Shown: positions 11,105-22,400 of the stretch, in pieces
Layout: each line of letters starts with the position of its first letter
Position numbering within the stretch: the first letter of the stretch is position 1
Source of the DNA: Hippopus hippopus
Taxonomy: Eukaryota > Mollusca > Bivalvia > Cardiida > Cardiidae
Direction of reading: 5' to 3'
Length of the DNA: 64,000 bases
NCBI GenBank assembly: GCA_946811185.2
Contig: OX328107.1
Span: 24,697,587-24,761,586, forward strand
Position numbers and translations under genes: made by a program
Notes under the pieces: model-generated
The model's input: only the letters and a program-made list of their open reading frames with translations
Told to the model about the DNA's origin: nothing
Database searches by the model: none

Positions 11105-12015
11105 GTTTATTATTTATTTATCGTTCGGCGGGTTTGGACGTCGACGTACGCGACGATCAAGATTATTCCGTTGGTGTTCTACAGAGTTCAAATCCGGACT
11201 TTGTGAGGGCCAGTTATCGATGAAATCAACGTAGATTTTGTAAAAACTGTATATTGAGAAGAGCACAAGAAGTCTGATTATCCTGTTGTAACATCGTTAT
11301 GAAGTCATGGGTTTGAAGCAGGGGGAAAACATGAGGGCCTAGAGTATTCTCCCTATATTCTTGGACATTTAAATTTCCCTCAAGAACAACGAGTGGGATG
11401 CGATATCCATTAGCAATACTGCCCCACACCATAACTGCCCCCTGTCCCCAAAACGATCGTGTTACAGTATACAACAATATGCATAACGTTCATTCTTGCG
11501 CCGGAACAATCGCACATGGCCATCAGCTCGAGGCAATACTAATCTGGACTTATCAGTAATAAAAATAATTGTCTGTCAACGCCGTCTTGTCCAGTTTTTG
11601 TGTTTCAAGGCCCATTGCTCTCTATTATTATGATGGCGGCACGTCAAAACCGAGCCGACGTACGGGTGACGTCCGTGCAAACCGTTATCAACTAAACGAT
11701 TCTCTGGGCGGAAATACGGTTTTTGTGAGTACCGGATGTAACAGCAGCTGTAGTTCTTTCTGTTCGAAGGCGATCTCGTAGGTGCTGGATCAAGATATAC
11801 CGGTCTTGGGCTCGAGTCGTGATGCACAGTCTGCCTCTCCTTGGTAAGTCTCTGATACTCTTGGTCTGCGCAGATCGCCGCCGACTGCTTGCATGGATGC
11901 ACCAATACGAGCAGAATGAAGCCCAGCTACCAGCATTCCGACATTCCTCTCTCGTACATTTTCGGGAACTCTTCACGTTGAAATTTCCAAGCATTAACTT
12001 TGATTTAAAACGTTT
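11105..12015 (-). pseudogene. Tc1/mariner transposase pseudogene
   Basis: A cut-and-paste transposase (nuclear DNA integration) read on the minus strand in several frames. From about 11994 to 11692 come a helix-turn-helix linker and the segment RTERTTAAVTSGTHKNRIS. About 11650-11590 gives VGSVLTC and REQWALKHKNWTRR. About 11550 gives ITDKSR with the first catalytic Asp, then RRKNERYA. 11440-11290 gives VMVWGSIANGY and QQDN with the second Asp. 11200-11110 gives WPSQSPDLNSVEH with the final Glu. All three acidic positions survive, but at least three frame changes and an in-frame TAA after the RRKNERYA block break the gene. No clear terminal inverted repeats were found around it. Confidence 0.9.
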
Positions 12016-12889
12016 TTAATTCTTTCAGTAGGTACATGGCTATAGCAATACTTTGATATAGACAAATATCCAACATACGGATCGAAAATGCACACACCTT
12101 ACGTGCACGTGAAACTTCAAACTTTGTGTAAAATAAGCCGACCGGACTTTTAGTTGGAGATTAATTGACCGATTTTGCAAACTAAAACGGCTTTAGAAAT
12201 TAGCACACATGTTTTTGTGCGTACGTCTCAAAGATAACCTTGAAAATATCCCTTGTACTTTACGAGAGTTTCATTTTTCGTTCAATGTAGTTCCTGTTAT
12301 CACAAATTATCGATGATGAACGCTCCCGCATTATACTTCTTTACATAGAGTTATCGTGGGCAAACTATACTTATCTGTACAAAATGAGGGTCGAAAAATT
12401 GAATTACACGTACTTCTAAATAATTATAACGGATTTTTCTCTCACAAACTTATTAAACGTGTCTTTTATAGCCTTCTCCACATTTATGTTGCCTTTCCGA
12501 CCAGTAATTGGGTACATTCGAAAATATACGTGATTCTGGCACACGTGTTTATGTTCAAGCAAGGCGGGGGCGGCCATCTCCCTAGTAATTTGGAGACAAG
12601 CGATTACAATACGGCCATCGAAGCATTTCCACTGTCAGGTACGTGGAGTGATCAATAGAAATCAATCAACAGTAGCACTAAAACTATTGATTCAATCATG
12701 AAAAATTTACAAGGGCAAATTATAGACAGGTAAAAACAGCATCAGTTAGCAATTACGTTCATGAAATCATTTGGTAGTTAATGACGTCACATTTGTTATG
12801 TTACACTCAACGTATAAAACGGCTTACGTCGTTGTCGTAGAGGACGATTACTGAATTCCACTCTTAAATAAGGGAAAATAATACGAAAT
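12016..12889. other. No recognisable feature
   Basis: Unique AT-rich sequence that may hold the lost 5' end of the Tc1-type element. No inverted partner was found near 11000-11105. A short open frame at 12356-12658 has no recognisable domain. Confidence 0.4.
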
Positions 12890-13560
12890 TATGGTGGCAT
12901 ATTTCTGCCACAAGATACGAGATAGCTATCATGATAAGTTTAGAAAACTATCCCGATAAATCAAAATTTCCTGAAAATTTTATCGAGATAATGAAATGTT
13001 TCCTGAAAAAATATCACGATAAACTTAATTATCTAACGCAAAATTTCTCAATCGTGCACGAAGCTGACATTCGAGATGAAATTATCGTGATAGTTCTATC
13101 CGTTTCTAGATATCTATAAATAGAAAATTCATCATTTGGATGAACTCGGTAGTTTTTGACTTCACAAGATTGCAGTAAGTAAAAGTTTGAATTGTTAGCA
13201 ATTGTAGCTAAATTGGCAAATTCTGACTAGACTCGAAATGAATAGAAGTCTGTAAAATCACAAAGACGACTGAAAATGCCTCCTACGAACAACTTCAAAA
13301 CCATTCAGGGAAAAGGAGAATTCATAAGGTTGTAGACGAAGATATTCCGAAACCGTCTCTAATTATAGATACCGTGAATGTCAGTTATGGGCAAGAAAGC
13401 AAAAAAAGTCATGATAACAGTTAAAATTATCGCGATATTTATATCGTGAAAATTTTTATTATCTAGATAATATTTCCAGGAAACTTTGTTTCATTACGAT
13501 AGTTCTGGTAAATTATCGCAATAGCTATCTCGTATCTCGCGGCAGAAATATGCCACCATA
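12890..13560. mobile_element. Long-TIR element rich in ATCGTGATAA motifs
   Basis: Left end TATGGTGGCATATTTCTGCC, right end its inverse GGCAGAAATATGCCACCATA. The inverted similarity continues for about 130-150 bp through 'gatacgagatagctat' and repeated 'atcgcgataa', 'atcacgataa' and 'tatcgtgata' motifs. The central 270 bp or so is unique and non-coding. A 62-codon open frame at 12931 lies inside the left arm and is not a gene. Single copy in this window; superfamily unknown. Confidence 0.8.
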
Positions 13561-13731
13561 GAAAATCGAAGTTTTGTCTTCTTTTTCACAACCAAACTGT
13601 TCATTTCTTTAACTTAGAGCTCTAGTAAATATGTTAAGGGTAATAAATGTTAAGGGTAAAGGGCTAGCAACAATTTTAGTTTTTCAGATAGTGTAGATCG
13701 AAATTAGACAGCACAAAACATACAACCAGTA

Positions 13732-13900
13732 TCGGTATTCACCAAACATTCGTAGTGTTATTGGCAAGAATCAGTTTCGAAATTTGAAAGTGACGCAACT
13801 TCTGATTGGCTAAACCAAATGGTTTAGGCAATCAAAAGTTGCGTTACTTTCTAAACCGAGAAAAAGACAAAGAATGCAATTTAGAAAGACTGGTGAATAC
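13732..13900. mobile_element. Family L palindromic MITE, right end cut
   Basis: Left end 'ggtattcaccaaaca'. The central hairpin 'gattggctaaaccaaatggt' is mirrored and flanked by 'gcgttactttctaaa'. The right end stops at 'ctggtgaatac', where a family A fragment begins. Confidence 0.75.
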
Positions 13901-13966
13901 CTGCGCGGACTGTACAGGCTGACCTGGATCGATGCATTAAACCCTCTTTTAAGAGAACATAGCTCA
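13901..13966 (-). mobile_element. Family A terminal fragment
   Basis: Half of the hairpin and the terminus 'gcattaaaccctctttt..agctca' are joined directly to the family L copy. Confidence 0.7.
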
Positions 13967-14214
13967 TTTCAATGAGGACAAGTCTAAAATACTGTTGTGA
14001 GGGAGAGAGTTCAATACAACAAAAAACAGAGCAAAGAAGGCGTGTTCCCTCACATTCTATCACATTTTTTATGACGTAATTCCCTTCTCATTTCAGAAAA
14101 TCTATGATAATAATAATGAATTGACCGCCAAACCCAGAAAAGATAGATAATAGGTTGCATCAATTTTGAACGTTTTTTTCCTCTCGATCCTTGCTTCAGT
14201 GTTTACTAAGTTTT

Positions 14215-14615
14215 AACTCCTTTACAACATAATGCAGTGTATTAACCATTCCGAGAAAAAAGGCCTTTGAAAACATTGTTTAAAAAGAAAAAAAAATGCT
14301 GGTAACCAGCATTTTCGTCTTGGCTCACAATTTTTTGGACCCTTATAACCCTGAAGAAGACAGGTTTTGAACATTTTTTGTGGGGAAAGGAGAAAATGCT
14401 GGTAACCAGCATTTTCTCCTTTTCCCACAATGTTTTTAACTCTTTCAGAGACAAATCCCATTTTTAAAGGATTATTTAAGTTTCGTCTGTAAATGCTTTC
14501 AGTATATACAAGTCTAAAATTTTTCGTTTAAATTATTTGAGCGACAACTAATTTGCTATTTGCAAATGCCTGCATTATGGACCAGTCCAAAACTTTTGTC
14601 GTCTGGTCAAGAAGG
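14215..14615 (+). mobile_element. Composite family C element with two hairpins
   Basis: It starts 'TTAACTCCTTTACAACATAA'. Two complete 'aaaatgctggtaaccagcat' hairpins follow at about 14283-14330 and 14380-14435, then two overlapping right halves, the last ending 'gtcgtctggtcaagaag'. This is one C copy in another or a partial duplication. Confidence 0.75.
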
Positions 14616-14654
14616 TTTCCATATCTCTCCTACAGAAGACTATTATGAGCCTTA

Positions 14655-14735
14655 CTGAAGGAGTAGACCAAGATCGAATTGCACATAACATGCAGTCTGT
14701 TCTGAGATCTACACTGTCAAATACTTTGCGAGGTA
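14655..14735. mobile_element. Family D hairpin remnant
   Basis: 'caagatcgaattgcacataa' is mirrored by 'catgcagtctgttct' and 'gatctacactgtc'. Outer ends not resolved. Confidence 0.55.
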
Positions 14736-14849
14736 TCCTTGCCAAAACTCCAATATTGCACCGTTTAATCCTTTCTTTCATCCATTTTACTTATTGGAAT
14801 ATCTAGTGTCAACCATAAGCCCTCTAAAACAACTTGAAGCACTATAGCT

Positions 14850-14920
14850 CACATTGTAGATCACTATCAGACTGCACATAACGCAGTTGGATCTATTGTC
14901 TACACTGTGAGGTAACGAAG
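14850..14920. mobile_element. Family D hairpin remnant
   Basis: 'gtagatcactatcagactgc' with a short mirror 'gttggatctattgtctacac'. Arms partly deleted. Confidence 0.5.
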
Positions 14921-14999
14921 ATTTTTCCCCCGCAGAGAAGAACTTCGAAAGAGCGGTGTTGGGTGTATTACTTGTTTGAAAATTTCATTTGAATTATCC

Positions 15000-15260
15000 A
15001 AACTACAAAATTTTATACTAGTCCAAATTGAAAGCATTTGTAGTCAATAAAATAAGCTTTTGAAATAGGCCTAATTATGTTTTGGAAGGAAGAAAACATT
15101 TTGGGAAAATGTTGGTACCAGTATTTTCTCCTCTTCCCACAATGTTTTCAACCGATTCAAAGACAGAAATCATCTTTTGAGCCAAGTTGAATGTCTCTTC
15201 TGCAAGTGCTTTCAGTTTGGATAAGTCCAGAATTTTGTCGTCTGGTAAAGAGACAAGGGG
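15000..15260. mobile_element. Family C variant with two like ends
   Basis: Both outer parts are the ACGACAAAATTTTAGAC type (left 'acaaaattttatactagtcc', right inverse 'ccagaattttgtcgtctggt'). Normal copies have one end of each type. The hairpin is shortened to 'ggtacc'. Confidence 0.7.
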
Positions 15261-15774
15261 GCAACAAGTTAATTGAACCAGGAAATTTTGGTAAGATAAA
15301 CTTTCCCTTTATTGTTCGATAAATTCTTTTTTATCGTTGTTTTCATATTTTGTGTGAAACGACACCCATCGCGAAATTCGGTGAAGAGACAGTCAGTGCA
15401 TAATTATCTACACAATTCATAGGAAGAAAAAAAAACAAAGTTCTGATGCTTAGCAACACTTAACACTTGGTGCGCTTAAGTAACTTCAGTTGTTTTCATA
15501 GACAATGCATTCAAAGATCGAATTGCCGTTTGAGGATAGTTGACGCCAACTTAAGACGGCAGAGAAAGTGGAGCCTGATATACACTAACTGATATTTTTT
15601 GTGAATTTATCCTGGCATGAACGTCCTTGAAAATAGAGTACATTGCCTGTTTCCTAATTGAGAAAGTCTACTTCAATTGAGCCATGCTGGTAAAAAAGAT
15701 TTACTCCATCTGCAATGCTTTCAGTTTCGGCAAGCCTGAAATTGTGTCGTCTGAATATCATGAGTATAATTATT

Positions 15775-16038
15775 TGAGCCATACTCCGGCAAAAGGGGCC
15801 TTAATGCATCTCCGTCATCCATGGCACCAAGCAAGCCATCATATACCTCTAGATCCATAATAGCAACTTTTTTTTAACAACCTACTAAATCGTGAGGTAG
15901 ACTGGTCCTTGGACATACAGAAAATTGACCAATTGCGAAAAGTTTCGGCCCAGGTCAGCCTGCGCGGACTGCGCAGGCTGACCTGGGTCGATACTTTTCG
16001 CAGATGCATTAAGCCCCCTTTTCACAGAGCATGGCTCA
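15775..16038 (-). mobile_element. Family A MITE, full length
   Basis: Well conserved. The hairpin with arms of about 35 bp ('gacccaggtcagcctgcgcg' type) is nearly perfect and on the right side. Confidence 0.9.
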
Positions 16039-16059
16039 ATTTTAGAATGCATGAAGATA

Positions 16060-16320
16060 TGAGCCATGCTCTATGAAAAAGGGGTTAATGCATCTGTGAA
16101 AAGTATCGAAAAGGTTTTTTTCTTCCGTCCATTGAGGCTGACCTGGGTCGATAATCTTTGCTTTTGGTAAATTTTTTGCATGTTAAAGAACAATTCTACC
16201 TGATGATTCAGTCGGTTGTTGGACAAAATGGATTTTATTGATCCATAATTATATGAAGACTTGTTTTGTATAATGCATCAAGGAGATACTTTAAGCCTTC
16301 TTTTGCTAGAGCATCCCTCA
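16060..16320 (+). mobile_element. Family A MITE, divergently placed beside the previous copy
   Basis: It starts 22 bp after the previous copy in opposite orientation. One hairpin arm is largely lost and both termini are present (right one 'gagcatccctca'). Confidence 0.8.
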
Positions 16321-16396
16321 TTTCATTATTTTCTAAATATTGTAACATCAGACAATTCATAAAGCTTACAAAGCACTTCCTACATTCAATCAAATA

Positions 16397-16659
16397 TGGC
16401 TTGCAACACGCAAAAAGGGGCATTCGGACATTTGCGTAAAGTATCGTCTCGGATCAGCCTGCGCAATCCGCGCAGGCTAATCCGAGACGGCACTTTACGA
16501 CTACATTAAATTTTGTCATACAGTAGACTTGCGTGATACAGAAAATTGCATAAAAACGGAGAGTGTCGTTTCGGATTAGCCTGCGCGGACTGCGCAGGCT
16601 GATCCGAGACGACACATTACGCAAATGTCTGAATGCCCCTTTTCACGTGTTGAAGGCCA
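16397..16659. mobile_element. Family B MITE, full length
   Basis: Both ends and both internal palindromes are present. Flanks AATA|TGGC and GGCCA|TATT are compatible with a TA or ATA target. Confidence 0.9.
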
Positions 16660-16725
16660 TATTGAAAGGGTGTTGTATTTGGCAAGAAAAAAAACTGACC
16701 TTTTGTTCTGTATTTATTAATATAA

Positions 16726-16998
16726 TCAAGCCATGCTGTGTGAAAAGGGGCTTAATACATCTGCAAAAAGTGTCGATTCATGTCAGCCTGCACATCTCGC
16801 GCAGGCTGACATGGTCGATACTTTTGGCCGTTGGTCAATTTTCTGCATGACTAAGGACTATTCTATCTGAAAATCCAATCGATTATCAGGAAAAAATGGA
16901 TTTTATGGATCGATATGTATGTAATAATTTGCTTTGTATAACGCATCACAGAGATGCATTAAACCCCCCCCCCCTCTCTTTTGCCGGAGCATTGCTCA
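16726..16998 (+). mobile_element. Family A MITE
   Basis: Diverged termini (tcaagccatgctgtg...gagcattgctca). Hairpin loop altered to 'cacatctcgcgca'. A C run of about 10 near 16966. Confidence 0.8.
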
Positions 16999-17029
16999 AT
17001 TACATGCTATACTTAGGCTGCCTATTACA

Positions 17030-17330
17030 AGTATGGCCGCTCTACGGACAATGTAGATCAAGAACAGACTGCACAAAAAACTTGCAGTCTGATCCTTGAT
17101 CCACGCGGTTTCCTATGCTGAGAAAGTTTTGACAGCTAGGCAAAAGCAGATTTGAAATGGTAATTATTTGCGACTTTTCTTTAAGACTGATGCTGCCCTT
17201 CAGTGTACAAGGTGCAGTAAACGTTAACCATTGGGCTGCTAAGCGTGGCTCGGTGTGTTTTTGCGGAAAGTGTAAGTCAGAACGTGCACTCTGATATTGG
17301 ATCCTCAATGTCCGAGACGATGAGACTTTT
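17030..17330 (+). mobile_element. Two family D remnants in tandem
   Basis: The first has 'gtagatcaagaacagactgc' with the mirror 'gcagtctgatccttgat'. The second starts 'TTAACCATTGGGCTGCTAAG' near 17225, with a weak hairpin and 'ggatcctcaatgtccga'. Confidence 0.6.
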
Positions 17331-17640
17331 TTCCAGTAGAATTTTCTTTTTTTATATTGGCATGACATTTTCATGTATTTTAGTCCGCAGCTTAAGGGTA
17401 CAGACTTGGAACAGTAGAACGAACAAAAATTATGCTGTATAAAATTTTTGGCAATGTAATATTTACGGTATTAAGTTATTCAACTTCAGACCGTCTGAAC
17501 ATGATCTCTTAGATTATGGAATTTGGACACTGTTATTGCGTGGGGCTGATTTCAAAGTCCTGATAACACTGAATCCATTTGGAGTGATAGGACACGGTGT
17601 TGCTTAGAGCCACAGGGGATTACCGAGTAGAACAATCGCC

Positions 17641-17675
17641 TCATCGGTAGGTCGGTCGGCCGGTCGGTCAGCAAT
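17641..17675. repeat. Short GGTC-rich simple repeat
   Basis: About six copies of GGTC/GGCC in 'ggtaggtcggtcggcc' and what follows. Confidence 0.7.
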
Positions 17676-17728
17676 AAGCCAACCACCATGCGATCCAAAC
17701 AGTCTTTCATACAGCCTTGATTGAACCT

Positions 17729-17949
17729 TTTACCAAACAATCACATCTTGTAACGACCCTGCGAAAAAAGGCTTTTGAAATCATTGTCGAAAATAAAGGA
17801 AAATGCTGGTAACCAGCAGTTTTTCCTATTCTCAATTCTGTCTACCCGTTCAAAGACAAATACAATCATTTTTAGCTAAATGTAACATGTCGTCTGCTAA
17901 TATTTTCAGTTTTGTCACGTGTAAAATTATGTCATCTGGTAAAGTTTTA
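17729..17949 (+). mobile_element. Family C MITE, diverged
   Basis: 'ttttaccaaacaatcacatc' to 'gtcatctggtaaagtttta'. The hairpin centre 'aaatgctggtaaccagca' is retained but the outer arms are degraded. Confidence 0.75.
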
Positions 17950-19069
17950 AGATGCATTCATTGCGTTACAATTTCAACAAAATGGATAATAATCAAAGAG
18001 TGCTAACTCATGCAGAATTGAACAACTGCTCTATTATTTTAAAGACCTTTTAACTTGCATTAAATTTGCTTTCTCACCTTTAGTATGAGACAAAAGTATC
18101 GGGAAATAAGAGCACAAGTTGATTTCGAAATCGGGAGAAAGTGTTTACTTTACACCATTTGTGAAAAGAAAGCCATGGCCAAATCAAGGTAACAGCACTT
18201 TGACCATGTATGTGGGAGGCATGTAAGTACAATGTAGGTGTGTAGATATGATATCTCCCTTGTTCTTTGGTATGTCATGTCGGATAAATACATATACAAA
18301 AATAGTTCCGGTTAACTTGATTTTTATTTCAGCTTGCACATTTTCAGTGGGTAAGGAGGATCATTTCCCTGAGGACAAATAGTCTGAAAGTGACATCCTC
18401 GTATTGTTAGCTTTAACCGTTGCACTACCATCGGCGACTTATAGATAGCTTTTGAGAACGGCGTAGGTCAGGATCAGAATGCATAGATTATACAGTCTTA
18501 TTATCTTAATCCATGTATATAGAGTCCGCTTTTTGATAATGAACATAACTTGTAAGTGCAGCGGACATCTAGTCGTCGGGGTGGGATTTATCTAGTCGGC
18601 AGGGACAGAATTCGTCTAAAGGCTTCGTAGCCAATACATGTGCTCTTCAATGTACGCTGTAGGTTTTAAGTGGCCTCACAAATGCTATTCTCTACTATGA
18701 TTATTTTTCAGTCATAGCCTATGTCTTCATAACTGTAAAAATTCACTATTTCATCTCAAAACTGTATATCAACTATATAACTATAATCATGATATAACGT
18801 TTAATAATCATGGTTGTCTATTGCAGTGAAAGGTCACATAAGTTATTGTATCTGCAAACTAGAGTCGTTCTTCCCACTGTTTGATCCCTGCTGTAATTTA
18901 GAAGCAATCATTCATCGGGCTAATTGTAACTTTGGGATTTAGATGTCAATAAACTTAGGTGTGAAGTATTTACGTTGTTGCTGCAATTGCTGGTATTTCT
19001 ACATGAGTTTAGTTAGGTCTTTGGTGCCTGGAATGGTCCTCTATGCATTTACGCATTACCGAAAGACAA
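17950..19069. other. No recognisable feature
   Basis: About 1.1 kb of unique AT-rich DNA. A faint D-like 'gatcagaatgcat..acagtcttat' lies near 18472. No coding frame of note. Confidence 0.4.
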
Positions 19070-19250
19070 AATAAACGTACAGTTGAAAGAATTTGCAGAC
19101 GACATTTTAAGAATGATTCAAATGATTAAACTCGTCCTTATGAAGGGTAGAACATATCCAGGGAAAAGGATACTATGCTGGTTACTAGCATTTTCTCCTT
19201 TTCCGGTGGTGTCCTTTATGCTTTGAAAGAAAAGTTCAGGGTTTGAGTAA
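19070..19250 (-). mobile_element. Family C MITE, diverged
   Basis: 'gcagacgacattttaag' subterminal part, then a hairpin 'tgctggttactagca' with 'ttttctccttttcc'. Termini lost. Confidence 0.65.
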
Positions 19251-19373
19251 CATTTAAATACCGATTGGTAATGACTGAATGCTTCTTATTTTCTGGGCAT
19301 TGAAAATATTCTAATAAATGTTTTATAGATCAACCTTAGTCCAGAAATAGGTCAAAGATACATCCTAACAGCC

Positions 19374-19402
19374 AGAGAGAGAGAGGGAAAGAGAGAGAGA
19401 GA
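19374..19402 (+). repeat. (GA)n purine tract
   Basis: Interrupted GA/GGGAAA tract of 29 bp. Confidence 0.9.
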
Positions 19403-19449
19403 CGCTGCTTAAATTTGGTAGATTATGGAATGGCTCAGAATTAGCTGTT

Positions 19450-19492
19450 TATATCATATATATCGATATAATAGGGATATATATATATCGGA
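19450..19492. repeat. TA-rich simple repeat
   Basis: TATATC/TATATA tract containing palindromic 'atatcgatat'. Confidence 0.7.
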
Positions 19493-19844
19493 AATCTTAA
19501 AACGGGAAACATCACAACAGTGATTTCTTTAATGGCTTCCAGAAAATGAAATGCATTTTCTTTCCGTCGTAATCTATGCAACCTTGCAACCGTCAGGGCT
19601 AACATTTGGCATGAGTATTATACAAGAAGACAAGTTATAGTTTGATAAAATAAAGATGAACAGGGTTAAATACTGGCTGAAAACGAGTATATATGTATCT
19701 TTAAGCTGTGAAATGTAGAGGCTATCATAAAAAAAGACCTACTAAACTGAATCATCCACAAAATACATAACAGACATTTCTAGGTAAAGAAAATATTGCT
19801 TTCATAGGGAAGAAAACACATTTGGAAAAGACAGATTTTCGTTT

Positions 19845-20108
19845 ACTTGGTGTTTTATGCCCTTTTGCAGCGGTATTTTAAATATCCATGCATTTCTGGG
19901 GTTTCACCAGTGCTTCGCGCAACACCATTTTTAAGCCACTGACTGCTTTTCTGTACTGAAAAATGTCTACACAATGTTAAGCAGTGAGACAGGTGTGAAT
20001 CGTTTGGCTATATCAAACCTCGGACAGGTTCCTGGCCAAGTCAAAGACTTGAACACTCGACCCGTTGGTTACTTACCCTGCACGATACTACTGAGCAACT
20101 GGAATTCG
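19845..20108 (-). mobile_element. tRNA-derived SINE, diverged
   Basis: On the minus strand a tRNA-like head is visible: an A-box-like 'ttgctcagtagtatcg' and B-box-like 'gtgttcaagtc' (about 20040-20103). A body follows with 'gcgcgaagcactggtgaaac' and 'atgcatggatatttaaaata', the same core as the SINE at 39819 with substitutions. Confidence 0.65.
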
Positions 20109-20199
20109 ATAGGCGGACAAATACATTGACATACTGACAGAAGGGCAAACAGCAATAGAAAGACATGTACTGTGAGGGCGAGGGAGAATTCTAAATGAA

Positions 20200-20458
20200 T
20201 GAGCTATGCTCTGTGAAAAGGGGGCTTAATGCATCTGCAAAAAGTATCGACCCATGTCAGCCTGCGCCGTCCGCGCAGGCTGACATAAGTCGAAACCTTT
20301 TGCTATTTGTAAATTTTCTACATGACAAAGGACCATTCTACCTCCAGATTCAGTGGGTTGTTAGACTGGATTTTATGGATCCATAATTATGTGATGACTT
20401 GTTTGGCACAATGCATCACGGAGATGTATCAAACCCTCTTTTCACAGAGCATGGCTCA
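20200..20458 (+). mobile_element. Family A MITE, full length
   Basis: Intact hairpin with loop 'ccgtccgcg' and both termini. Confidence 0.9.
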
Positions 20459-20928
20459 AATGTATATCGAAGTATCTCAGTGGGGGAAAAAAGGACAAGC
20501 GTTTAATCGCTTATTATATAATAAAATACTACAAATTGACTCTGTAATTTTTGTCCCGAGCTGAAACCGTAGCCGAGTTGATAAGCGATTGGGGATTAAT
20601 GATTTTATGAATTAACGTAGACCGATCATAATACCCCCCTACTTCAATATCACGCCGATTCTTGCAATCTGATTTGCTTCTCTTTTCTTAATTGCCTTCG
20701 TGGTCGTCGCAAATTTGTTCAAATACACGAAGGACTTCTAGGCATTAGGATTCTATAAGCGTATCACTAATGAGAGAGCTATCCTAGTATAGAAGCTACA
20801 ATTGAAACCTGGTTTTGTTGTTTTTGTTTTTTATTTCAATCTGTCCCTTATTTTTTCCCCGAGTCTCTGCTTCACTTATCGTGCTTTTTTTCTTTTCTTC
20901 TCATCCACTTGAAGATGCATTTTATCTC
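20459..20928. other. No recognisable feature
   Basis: AT-rich spacer with a T/C-rich stretch at 20815-20920. Confidence 0.4.
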
Positions 20929-21186
20929 TTAACTAGACAACAACATTTTAGAATTTTGCAATTTAAAAGAATGCTAAAATGTGGCTCAAATAAGGAAATC
21001 ATGGAACGTCTTTGAAAGGGCACAAAAAATCAATACAAGAAAAGGAGAAAATGCTGGTAACCAGCTATGTATTCAACAACCTTCGTCCTGGGTTATCTGG
21101 TAAGGGTTTCTCCTTTTCCCACAATATTATCAGACTACTATTTCCTTGGGGTCGTATAAACTCGTGATTGCTAGGTAAAGTGTTAA
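20929..21186 (-). mobile_element. Family C MITE with interrupted hairpin
   Basis: TTAA at both ends. The hairpin is opened by about 45 bp of unrelated sequence (about 21063-21106) between 'gctggtaaccagc' and 'ttctccttttcccac'. The inserted piece itself ends 'tctggtaagggt', which looks like a C terminus, so it may be the scar of a second copy. Confidence 0.8.
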
Positions 21187-21929
21187 ACAAAATATTTCAC
21201 CTTGTATTCAGTTAAACCAAACCTATCTTATTGGACGATGTAAAGGGGCACTGGGGAGTGACCACTAACGTGGTCATTCTTAAAATTATATTTGAAGGGG
21301 TAGATCTACATGAAATGGTCTTTTAAAGCAGGTTTACCTTAATCTCATATTGGAAAAAGGATTTCGGCCAAGTCGAAGGTGTTTTCCAATGTTTTTCACT
21401 TTTTTTTTTATATCAAACTGTTTATTATTTGATTTAGAATCAGACATATAATAAATTCAGTTAATAAGTCCGATCCAGTTCTATCCGATCCCATACGGTG
21501 TATTTACCCACCCGTCTGCCGGATAACTCTGATCGTATATGTAGTAACTCAATGATAACAAGAAGCATTCTGAACATGGGGTTTGATAACTCCCACATAC
21601 GAATACGCTACCTTCTGACATTTTGCTTATCAAATGCAATAGAAAGCATGTCGGAAAGGTATCAGACCAACAAACAGATAGGCTCAAGAAAATTGATAGA
21701 CATGGACCATTTTACACATGACAAAACATGAAAATGTGAAAAAAGAAACTTTTTCCCAACTTTAAATTTAATGAAATACAATAAAAAGACAACGCAATTA
21801 TTCATATAAAACATTCCGGAACAGGATATCATGATAAACACAGGATCAATATAAAAGACACTTTTCCACACCTATCAGTTTCCACCACAGATTTCAAAAT
21901 CCGCCCTCAGTAAGTCAGACAAATATGAT
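21187..21929. other. No recognisable feature
   Basis: Unique sequence. The open frames here (up to 77 codons) lack recognisable domains. Confidence 0.4.
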
Positions 21930-22179
21930 TGAAACATGCTCTGTGAAAAAGGGGCTGAATACCCCTTCAAAAGTATCGACCTAGGTCAGCCTGCGCAGTC
22001 CGCGCAGACTGACCTAGGTCGAAACTTTTCGTTCCCGGTCAATTTTCCTCGTGTCAGAGGACTAGTCTGACCCATTATTCAGCCTGTTGATAGATAATTT
22101 TTATGGGTACATCACTATGTAATGACTTCCTTTGTATAATGCATCACGGAGATGCCCCCTTTTGCCAGAGCGTGGCTTA
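21930..22179 (+). mobile_element. Family A MITE
   Basis: Near-perfect hairpin 'cgacctaggtcagcctgcgc' and mirror. The right TIR is shortened (gatgcccccttttgccag). Confidence 0.85.
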
Positions 22180-22194
22180 ATTGTAAAAAGGTTC

Positions 22195-22400
22195 TGGATC
22201 ACCGTTCTTGACCCCTAGAGCGCCGATTAAACCCAACAGATATATACAGTCTCGAAATAAGAGCCAAAACATTGCAATATCAAGGTTACTGTTCTCCAAG
22301 ATCTCTAAGCCAAGCGGACAGTATAGATCAAAGATCAGACTGCACGTTTCGTGCGGTCTGATCTTGATCTGTGATGGCCGCAAAGGCAATTATAGTTGTG
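22195..22400 (-). mobile_element. Family D MITE
   Basis: Hairpin 'caaagatcagactgcacg'/'cgtgcggtctgatcttgatc' with the left flank 'aagccaagcggacagtatag'. Outer ends are diverged. Confidence 0.7.

Noticed and set aside
16563..16850. Recurrent peptides with ISLRGLRRL or KGAFGHLRKVS (also 8888, 25781, 37870, 44173)
   Set aside because: Translations of family A and B terminal repeats and palindromes, not a conserved protein family.
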